DNA of 64,000 bases from Anticarsia gemmatalis (lineage: Eukaryota; Arthropoda; Insecta; Lepidoptera; Erebidae): NCBI RefSeq assembly GCF_050436995.1, contig NC_134757.1:13156501-13220500 (forward strand), written 5' to 3'. Shown in pieces: positions 63,401 through 64,000 of the stretch; positions within the stretch are counted from its first letter, which is position 1, and the number at the start of each line of letters is the position of its first letter. The notes under the pieces were generated by a model that was not told the DNA's origin, did not search any database, and worked only from the letters and a program-made list of their open reading frames with translations. The position numbers were made by a program, and so were the translations under genes.

Positions 63401-63924
63401 TTATGTTATGACCAAAGTGTGTTCGGTAGTGTTGGTAGGTAGCAGCTACTTACATCATCAATGTTTTATACCACCATAAATATTGTTAAAATCATTTGGC
63501 GATTAAAAAGATTGGCCAGGAGTTTCTTGCCAGCTCTTCTCATTGGCCCTACCTTCCGAACTGGCGGTAAATTCACTCTCTGTATCATTGACTATCATAA
63601 GTGTCAGCACTTGACCTAAATGAATAAATGATTTGATTTTGATTTTGATTTTATTTTCAGCTCTGGGATCTTACTCTATAAATTCATACAAACTTTAGCA
63701 TTTGTCATTTAATTAGATTTTGTTGTATTATCAGTGAGATTAGTGGATGTAACGCGGACAGTGACTGGCAGATACATATTATTACGTGGTTACTGTGCAG
63801 ACGTTGCCGCTGACGCTGGACATCGAGTACCCGGTGATCCGCGCGGAGCCCGCGCTCGTGGACTTCGGCTTCGTCACCGACGGAGACTCGCGCAAGACAT
63901 ACATCTCTGTCTCGCACACCAGCC
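18773..63924 (+). CDS. Multi-exon ASH-domain (DLEC1/HYDIN-type) ciliary protein gene, partial at both ends
   Basis: Thirteen exons join as 18773-18871, 22601-22717, 24336-24440, 38372-38520, 53546-53679, 57790-57881, 59989-60078, 60376-60491, 60659-60798, 60870-61010, 61104-61287, 61903-62040 and 63801-63924. Every junction is AG/GT and every phase matches its neighbour, giving 1629 nt (about 543 codons) without a stop. All exons share very high GC at third positions against AT-rich introns. The protein shows ASH/MSP-like beta-domain hallmarks: ERRLVLRNES, then VYADCWGLYRDEILIQ running into VEDVEPIVLQV, VRKRFRVQNVGNG, and a final EYPVIRAEP...LVDFGFV domain start. Such repeats occur in axonemal and basal-body proteins (HYDIN, DLEC1, CFAP47, CFAP65, CFAP74), which are used in insect sperm flagella and chordotonal cilia. 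DLEC1-like is my best guess for the orthologue. The 5' end, start codon and 3' end lie outside or are unseen. Confidence 0.8.
18872..22600 (+). other. Intron A-B
   Basis: An AT-rich intron of 3.7 kb between phase-1 splice sites. It contains a paired CACGTG/TGATCA palindromic patch near 19628-19652 and a GTAGC array at 20669-20730. No other gene or complete mobile element is visible. Confidence 0.7.
20669..20730 (-). repeat. CGTAGC array, inverted relative of the 1077 array
   Basis: Five GTAGC cores at spacings of 8, 11, 11 and 10 bp, preceded by one CTACG in the opposite sense. Read on the minus strand it is GCTACG followed by variable spacers, the same design as 1077-1136. Confidence 0.6.
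22601..22717 (+). CDS. ASH-domain gene, exon B
   Basis: The acceptor is TTGCTTCCCAG and the donor is AAAAG|GTAATT. It is 117 nt (39 codons), phase 1 to phase 1. It encodes LTRPPSLTRVCPCRSC, then a strand-like SISLQFINIPLRK that leads directly into exon C. The CPCRSC cysteine cluster is conspicuous. GC at third positions is far above the flanking intron. Confidence 0.85.
22718..24335 (+). other. Intron B-C
   Basis: A 1.6-kb intron with phase-1 splice sites. It holds small GC-rich patches (22990-23040 and 23940-23980) but no gene, hairpin or repeat that I can support. Confidence 0.7.
24336..24440 (+). CDS. ASH-domain gene, exon C
   Basis: The acceptor is ACGTTGATAG and the donor is CACAG|GTGATA. 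It is 105 nt (35 codons), phase 1 to phase 1. It reads VCERRLVLRNESVVTARWS and onward. The pattern of a hydrophobic strand, N, small residue, then alternating hydrophobics to W is what an ASH beta-sandwich shows in its second and third strands. The next exon is almost 14 kb downstream. Confidence 0.85.
26521..26576 (+). repeat. Diverged dispersed repeat, copy 2
   Basis: Matches 9691-9751 in the blocks GAGCTCATA, CGACGT, GCAGTT and TGTGTCTTCAC in the same order. Family unknown. Confidence 0.5.
28595..28680 (+). mobile_element. SINE 3' fragment
   Basis: AAGGCCAGCGTAGTTGACTC, then TCCTCCCTCAGTCTCGTGGG, aligns with the 3' half of the SINE at 44028-44346 (there on the minus strand). The promoter-bearing head is not recognisable. 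Confidence 0.55.
30163..30199. repeat. Perfect 12-bp inverted repeat with 13-nt loop
   Basis: TGAGTGTCGAGC at 30163-30174 is exactly complementary to GCTCGACACTCA at 30188-30199. It could form a small hairpin in the gene's precursor RNA; no function is indicated. Confidence 0.8.
30765..30925 (-). mobile_element. tRNA-derived SINE
   Basis: On the minus strand the sequence GTGCGGGTTCGACTCCCGCA is an intact B box with a flanking stem. It is preceded by a plausible head starting GAATGGTGCGCTCG. The stem-B box resembles a class of lepidopteran SINEs. The A box is weak and the exact ends are uncertain. Confidence 0.6.
32490..32545 (+). mobile_element. SINE 3' terminal fragment
   Basis: CTCTGCCTACCCCTATGGG followed by AAAAGGCATGATACTATG is the 3' end shared by the SINE group seen at 17428 and 59280. 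No head is visible upstream. Confidence 0.6.
36082..36129. repeat. CGTAGC-rich inverted repeat
   Basis: AATGCTACG at 36082 and CGTAGCATT at 36121 are perfect inverses. Inside the left side lies a second palindrome, GCTACGAAA and TTTCGTAGC separated by three bases. More GTAGC cores follow to about 36176. The core motif is the one arrayed at 1077 and 20669. Confidence 0.65.
36397..36442. repeat. Imperfect inverted repeat
   Basis: GGTTTACTTACACA and TGTGTAAGTGAACC pair with one mismatch around a short CA/TG-rich loop. It is a small potential hairpin within intron C-D. Confidence 0.6.
38372..38520 (+). CDS. ASH-domain gene, exon D
   Basis: The acceptor is TGTTGAGCAG and the donor is ATACAG|GTCTCA. 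It is 149 nt, phase 1 to phase 0. The protein ends in VDLRLLVYADCWGLYRDEIL. W-G-x-Y-x-D-x-L is the typical penultimate strand and turn of an ASH domain. It joins in frame to exon E 15 kb away (DEILIQ then VEDVEPIVLQV), which supports the long intron. The composition is extremely GC-rich, with alternating GCG/CGC codons. Confidence 0.85.
39748..39765 (+). repeat. Left terminal inverted repeat
   Basis: 18-bp left terminus of the DNA element, identical in inverse to the right terminus. Confidence 0.8.
39971..40115. repeat. Long foldback hairpin inside the DNA element
   Basis: The left arm 39971-40039 and right arm 40056-40115 are complementary along almost their whole length (shared blocks GCGCTAAAATAAG, GCGCTACAAGAGCTTTTTCG, CGTGGCGCT). 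About 10 extra bases sit in the left arm and the loop is about 16 nt. Transcripts would form a strong stem of roughly 55 pairs. Confidence 0.85.
40710..41014 (+). repeat. Pure (TTTTA)61 pentanucleotide satellite
   Basis: 305 bp of uninterrupted TTTTA, 61 units by position of the A residues (40714 to 41014 in steps of 5), with no substitution or indel. Because 5 is not a multiple of 3 the array is open in all three forward frames, which produces a meaningless FILFY-repeat open frame. It lies inside the DNA element. Confidence 0.97.
41642..41659 (-). repeat. Right terminal inverted repeat
   Basis: GCTTGTGTGCTAGTTGGG, the exact reverse complement of the left terminus at 39748-39765. Confidence 0.8.
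42518..42761. mobile_element. MITE-like element with 28-bp imperfect inverted termini
   Basis: The first 28 bases (GCTTGCTGCACACATA...TCGGCA) and the reverse complement of the last 28 (GCCTGCTTCACACATA...TCGGCA) agree at 22 positions. The 244-bp interior has no gene; the 126-codon open frame covering it (42387-42767) is a chance product. No target-site duplication was recognised, so the superfamily is open. Confidence 0.6.
42905..43068 (-). mobile_element. tRNA-derived SINE
   Basis: On the minus strand the head reads TGACTGCCTGTGTGACGCGG then TCGGTAGTGG (A box region), and GGCTTCGAATACCGGGTCGG is a B box. The A/T-rich body follows to about 42905. The head resembles those of the copies at 49036 and 59280. 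Confidence 0.75.
43655..43813 (+). mobile_element. LINE 3'-end fragment with (AAAT)n tail
   Basis: The blocks CACCTACTTC, CTCTGCATCACCC, AAGGTAGACTGG, ATGCCTTTGG and TTAAGTCCGCC occur in the same order as in the 3' UTR of the LINE at 44953-48300, which is on the opposite strand. It ends in about seven AAAT units. Only the last 130 bp or so are present, a heavily 5'-truncated insertion. Confidence 0.85.
44028..44346 (-). mobile_element. Full-length-looking tRNA-derived SINE
   Basis: On the minus strand TAGCCGAGTGGTATAAGTGG is a near-consensus A box and CAGGTTCGAACCTGAG a perfect B box. The body carries AACGGTGAAGGAAAACATCG and CGCACTTGGCCAGCGTGGTG, blocks I know from repeats common in moths and butterflies. 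The 3' end is GGGAGATTAATGGGTT plus an A/T tail. Fragments of the same family lie at 18583 and 28595. Confidence 0.85.
45243..45306. repeat. Perfect 28-bp inverted repeat, 8-nt loop
   Basis: 45243-45270 and 45279-45306 are exact reverse complements (arm core CATACTATAAACTAAATATA). The sequence AGTTTATAGTATGTTTTTAT then recurs once more around 45340, so the hairpin arm has been partly duplicated. It lies in the LINE 3' UTR. Confidence 0.9.
45307..45410. repeat. (TA)n-rich microsatellite
   Basis: Long alternating AT runs interrupted by a second copy of the hairpin arm. A typical unstable low-complexity tract in the LINE 3' UTR. Confidence 0.8.
45425..48142 (-). CDS. LINE endonuclease/reverse transcriptase ORF2 (main frame)
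   Basis: The 905-codon frame has no internal stop. Residues about 1-180 are the remainder of the apurinic-like endonuclease (MGDLNTNLL and the FSHHDLI histidine motif). The reverse transcriptase occupies about 400-660, with LNPLQSGFRPGHSTTSAL, LVDFSNAFNTVSHD, SGVPQGGILSPLLFSIF and the catalytic YADDLQLY. The C-terminus is the usual LLWNALP block. The apparent start at 48142 is GTG and is not a real initiation site. The true N-terminus lies in another frame upstream, so the copy cannot make intact ORF2 protein. Two variants at usually conserved places (SNAFNTV where SKAFDTV is common, and FRPLLILP where FRPISILP is common) may be mutations. Confidence 0.9.
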   Translation of the reverse strand: MAQTSSTLNFLPLPGFILIRNDRIDRRGGGVAIYLRSDLSYHIVASSCPNYSASAEFLFLEVWVKGANILLGVVYCPPSIDYFSSIELVLESLGSAYSHHIIMGDLNTNLLSPSSLRSCKLLDIIESASLHVLPLNATHHNTEGDDTWLDLMITSAPTLVSFLGQCPAPGFSHHDLIYLSYTLKPPKSPPKVLYRRCFGRMDVGKLCKDAAAVEWEQLTSAPTIDDKIEIFNTAVTRLYDVHAPIRRVRRKRPPAPWMTEGVRIAMRRRDRAFAKFRRDRCDDNWVQFKVARNRCNQMVRNAKRRHILSNLSSSSPADIWRFLGTLGIGKDRSNVPQCTVGLDDINIHFTSTVPLDHQTTCNTVSSVNNLPRHNYDPFCFAPVTPEDIKKVILSIKSNAVGADDVSRHMIVTVLDHLLPAISHIINFSLTSGSFPSLWRKAYIIPLPKIPNPSSPAHFRPLLILPFLSKVLEACVHKQLTQFVLNNNLLNPLQSGFRPGHSTTSALLKVTGDIRAGMEDTKVTVVALVDFSNAFNTVSHDILLSILRHLNISSGALNWFSSYLKGRQQSVHIGDLSASWRELDSGVPQGGILSPLLFSIFINLLTENLQGAYHLYADDLQLYAQGTVEGIASVVGMINSDLEHIKCWSRKFGLAVNPDKCQAIVVGSHRSISRLGHVSVPPVVFDGSIIELTPTVKDLGLYLDSTLSWTAQVSNVCKRVTGILRALYRLKNFLPSTTKAMLVQTLIFPLIDYGDVCYFDLNADLLNKLDRLLNNCIRFIFNLRKYDHISTYRSQLRWLPIRERRNLRALTTLFSFLTSSTPPAYLTPYFQYLCDNHNRNLRSSNNLLLLCPSHTSGFVNSSFPVQSVLLWNALPLEIRMSTNRLTFKSKVRDLLLKQVAETSHLS
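48100..48300 (-). pseudogene. Frameshifted N-terminal part of the LINE endonuclease
   Basis: In a different minus-strand frame, about 55 codons upstream of the 905-codon frame read NVCHINAQS, then ADADVHAVLISETWLKP. This is the standard opening of a LINE endonuclease with its catalytic E in SETWL. A one-base indel around 48104-48120 separates it from the main frame. A TAG closes this frame upstream near 48310, close to the supposed 5' truncation. Confidence 0.8.
48838..49035 (+). mobile_element. Dispersed repeat remnant, family unassigned
   Basis: CTCGCTAAAACTCGAGAACG, GGCTAATTTTGGTCTCGAAT, TTTGTGGAAGTTCAGAGAAG and a final CGCAGGTCCGCTAG are blocks that I recall from a repeat widespread in insect, especially lepidopteran, genomes. 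No coding capacity remains. It directly abuts the SINE at 49036. Confidence 0.55.
49036..49268 (-). mobile_element. tRNA-derived SINE
   Basis: On the minus strand TATGGTGCGGTAAGTAGTG is the A box region and CCCGGGTTCCATCCCCAGG a B box with one change (TTCCAT for TTCGAT). The body has GCAATAGACTCGCACCCTG, parallel to GGCTCGCC in the copy at 59280. Confidence 0.75.
51147..51597. promoter_or_regulatory. Cluster of four TGACGTCA (CRE-like) palindromes
   Basis: TGACGTCA occurs at 51147, 51167, 51530 and 51590. The first two share the longer context ACACATGACGTCACA at a 20-bp spacing. This 8-mer is the consensus CREB/ATF binding site. Whether it acts as an intronic enhancer is unknown; only the sites themselves are seen. 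Confidence 0.4.
53546..53679 (+). CDS. ASH-domain gene, exon E
   Basis: The acceptor is TGTGTGCGCAG and the donor is GTGTG|GTGAGC. It is 134 nt, phase 0 to phase 2. It begins VEDVEPIVLQVWVQAVGAPL, the strand and linker that close the ASH domain started in exons B-D. A proline/alanine-rich stretch follows, ending in APLAPPTV. Its first codons continue exon D without a gap. Confidence 0.85.
53766..53808. repeat. Perfect 20-bp hairpin with AAA loop
   Basis: ATTAAACAACAGTTATAACG (53766-53785), then AAA, then its exact complement (53789-53808). It begins 87 bp after the exon E donor. Confidence 0.9.
57296..57478 (-). mobile_element. tRNA-derived SINE with intact A and B boxes
   Basis: On the minus strand TTTGGCGCAGTGGTTTAAGC is an A box and GGTGGGTTCGAATCCCACC a perfect B box with paired flanks. 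It is followed by GGGACAAATGTGTGTGATGA and GAGCCTGGATGTTTATGTAT. The 3' end reaches about 57296 (CAGGGTGTCCCAAAACTC). It looks like one of the younger SINEs of the window and is not a tRNA gene, since no acceptor stem closes it. Confidence 0.85.
57790..57881 (+). CDS. ASH-domain gene, exon F
   Basis: The acceptor is CTTGTGTGCAG and the donor is CACG|GTTACT (weak). It is 92 nt, phase 2 to phase 1. It encodes WLTSSDARRTLRVCNTSRCE and ends LAVHAYLTLTH. The pattern L.V.N.S...L.V.A.L is the first half of another ASH-type domain. The joined codons with exons E and G keep the frame open. Confidence 0.8.
58553..58735 (-). mobile_element. LINE 3'-end fragment with (TTTGAC)n tail
   Basis: Read on the minus strand, CGTGAGTTTCTTGCCG, CACGAGCTTTTCCAAAACGG, GGTAGATAAAA and ATGAAATAAAGAATATTTGA lead into a GACTTTGACTT tail. 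This is a LINE 3' end related in design to, but distinct from, the copies at 9931 and 62600. No coding part remains. Confidence 0.75.
58819..59026 (+). repeat. 19-bp minisatellite, 11 units
   Basis: The unit is GGTACTATGTCTGGAATCC, repeated 11 times with exact 19-bp spacing and no indels. The outer units (1-4, 10, 11) each carry one or two substitutions, while the central ones are identical, as expected for an array expanding from its middle. Since 19 is not a multiple of 3, all three forward frames are open here and give a spurious repetitive protein. Confidence 0.95.
59280..59545 (-). mobile_element. tRNA-derived SINE, near full length
   Basis: On the minus strand the head is GACTGCCTCTGTGGCACTG (A box region) and GCGTTCGATTCCCGGGTGA a perfect B box. 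The body has CAACAGGCTCGCCTCATATT. The 3' end is GCCTACACCTTCGGGTATAA then AAAGCGTGATATTATG. It is the best-preserved member of its family here. Confidence 0.85.
59989..60078 (+). CDS. ASH-domain gene, exon G
   Basis: The acceptor is CTTGTTACAG and the donor is CGACA|GTATAC. It is 90 nt, phase 1 to phase 1. It reads RAQDALPFRVYLRLFDVPPR then ACPCLTAFD. The VYLRLFDVP strand is hydrophobic alternating as in an ASH sandwich, and ACPC adds to the cysteine pairs seen in exons B and K. Confidence 0.85.
60376..60491 (+). CDS. ASH-domain gene, exon H
   Basis: The acceptor is GTCGTGTACAG and the donor is CAAG|GTACAC. It is 116 nt, phase 1 to phase 0. It encodes an acidic, serine-rich linker (SEEQLAESSESSAARDDMDT) followed by GVDLYLAPDLGPQDDTYYK. 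The acidic segment looks like a flexible inter-domain linker. Confidence 0.85.
60659..60798 (+). CDS. ASH-domain gene, exon I
   Basis: The acceptor is GTGGTATCAG and the donor is GCCGG|GTGAGC. It is 140 nt, phase 0 to phase 2. It encodes VSPEVCSVAAGECAQWSVSL then an arginine/alanine/leucine-rich stretch. P-x-x-x-x-V-x-x-G-x-x-x-x-W-x-V-x-L is the typical entry of an Ig-like/MSP-like domain. Upstream intron 167 bp, downstream intron 71 bp. Confidence 0.85.
60870..61010 (+). CDS. ASH-domain gene, exon J
   Basis: The acceptor is CGTTTGCAG and the donor is TTGCG|GTAAGC. It is 141 nt, phase 2 to phase 2. It encodes GDMWYRDEPAPQPVRVRHAA, then LLKLSTDEVRVHICALDLPC. It is separated from exon I by only 71 bp and from exon K by 93 bp. 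Confidence 0.85.
61011..61103 (+). other. Short intron J-K with triple 9-bp repeat
   Basis: A 93-bp intron. Just before the acceptor it holds three copies of ACTGACGGT, at about 61061-61089. Such short GC-rich triplicates recur elsewhere in the window. Confidence 0.8.
61104..61287 (+). CDS. ASH-domain gene, exon K
   Basis: The acceptor is GTGGTGCAG and the donor is ACCGAG|GTACGC. It is 184 nt, phase 2 to phase 0, the longest exon here. It reads RVRKRFRVQNVGNGRAAVCA, then a cysteine-rich loop around CAPGCSCVPR and DLQLDLDLPPRSSTE. F-R-V-x-N-V-G-N-G is a classic ASH strand B to C signature. The cysteine cluster is an unusual insertion for the fold. Confidence 0.88.
61288..61902 (+). other. Intron K-L
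   Basis: A 615-bp AT-rich intron, phase 0. Nothing beyond a GT-rich run before the acceptor is visible. Confidence 0.75.
61903..62040 (+). CDS. ASH-domain gene, exon L
   Basis: The acceptor is GCGTGTGTAG and the donor is CTCACG|GTATCC. It is 138 nt (46 codons), phase 0 to phase 0. It reads MCVEVCVSTLEAWPAGAG, a proline/arginine-rich middle and SFYHQQLLLT. The opening methionine follows a splice acceptor and is not a start codon. The following exon continues the same strand (LLLT then TLPLTLDIEYP). Confidence 0.85.
62308..62479 (+). repeat. Pair of imperfect 33-bp direct repeats
   Basis: 62308-62342 and 62446-62479 share ACCTACGT, AGCAAAG and TTTT/AG blocks in order with a few mismatches, 104 bp apart. 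The unit is not recognised. It may be part of an older transposon into which, or next to which, the LINE inserted. Confidence 0.5.
62600..63657 (+). mobile_element. 5'-truncated LINE, copy 2 (reverse transcriptase C-terminus and 3' UTR)
   Basis: The C-terminal frame ends in TAG at 62972-62974 with NTRNKHKLVGP, HNSFAGLG and YNKLPG, homologous to copy 1 at 9931. Upstream of 62655 another frame reads FRYNFKTLG, showing that the copy extends farther but is frameshifted there. The 3' UTR is about 680 bp and ends in TGAATAAATGA plus a (GATTTT)n tail. It is inactive. Confidence 0.85.
63801..63924 (+). CDS. ASH-domain gene, exon M (last in window)
   Basis: The acceptor is GTTACTGTGCAG and the donor is CAGCC|GTATTT. 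It is 124 nt, phase 0 to phase 1, so more exons must follow beyond 64000. It reads TLPLTLDIEYPVIRAEPALV, then DFGFVTDGDSRKTYISVSHT. P-x-x-V-D-F-G-x-V-x-x-G with a following alternating strand is the textbook start of an ASH/Ig-like hydin-type domain and the best family evidence in the gene. Confidence 0.9.
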
Positions 63925-64000
63925 GTATTTACTTCTACTACTACCTCCACGCTTCTGCATTGCATATTAATACGTGCTCTTCCGATATTAGTTGGCTTTC

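Larger units (their letters stand above)
62041..63800 (+). other. Intron L-M
   Basis: A 1.76-kb intron, phase 0. It contains a pair of 33-bp direct repeats and, in its last kilobase, a truncated LINE in the sense orientation ending about 140 bp before the acceptor. Confidence 0.75.

Noticed and set aside
1..64000. CRISPR arrays, operons or prokaryotic mobile islands
   Set aside because: No regularly spaced identical repeats with unique spacers, no dense gene packing, and clear spliceosomal introns and SINEs show eukaryotic DNA.

Overview
This is eukaryotic nuclear DNA, almost certainly from a moth or butterfly (Lepidoptera). The background is AT-rich and mostly non-coding. Short GC-rich blocks bounded by AG...GT splice signals stand out from it. 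The repeats are of types I associate with lepidopteran genomes: several tRNA-derived SINEs with A and B boxes, 5'-truncated LINEs with GATTTT-type or AAAT-type tails, a MITE-like element and a foldback-bearing DNA element. There is no bacterial gene organisation, and nearly all open frames in the window are chance ORFs.

One host gene explains the coding signal. Thirteen exons on the + strand (18773 to 63924) join with fully consistent splice phases into about 543 codons of continuous reading frame. It enters the window with an upstream exon missing and leaves it at the right edge. The conceptual protein has ASH-type (ASPM/SPD-2/Hydin) immunoglobulin-like beta features, for example an LVDFG domain start and a WGLYRDE strand. 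It looks like a ciliary/axonemal protein of the DLEC1/HYDIN/CFAP class. The exact orthologue is not proven here.

Layout: 1-18772 is non-coding, upstream or intronic, with one truncated LINE (about 9.9-10.8 kb) and one SINE. From 18.8 to 24.4 kb come three exons. From 24.4 to 38.4 kb is a 14-kb intron with decayed SINE pieces. From 38.4 to 53.5 kb one exon is followed by a 15-kb intron that holds most of the transposons: a 1.9-kb DNA element with perfect 18-bp inverted termini containing a (TTTTA)61 array, a MITE, three SINEs, a LINE 3' end, and a 3.3-kb LINE antisense to the gene with a 905-codon endonuclease/reverse transcriptase frame. From 53.5 to 60.1 kb three exons lie among SINEs, a LINE tail and a 19-bp x 11 minisatellite. 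From 60.3 to 62.0 kb is a compact block of five exons with introns as short as 71 bp. From 62.0 to 64.0 kb a second truncated LINE ends about 140 bp before the last visible exon.

I found no clear new multi-gene system. The points most worth a second look are the unclassified DNA element with its internal foldback and pure pentanucleotide array, the strong excess of the palindrome TGACGTCA, the dispersed 11-bp-period GCTACG arrays, and the very uneven intron sizes of the ASH gene.
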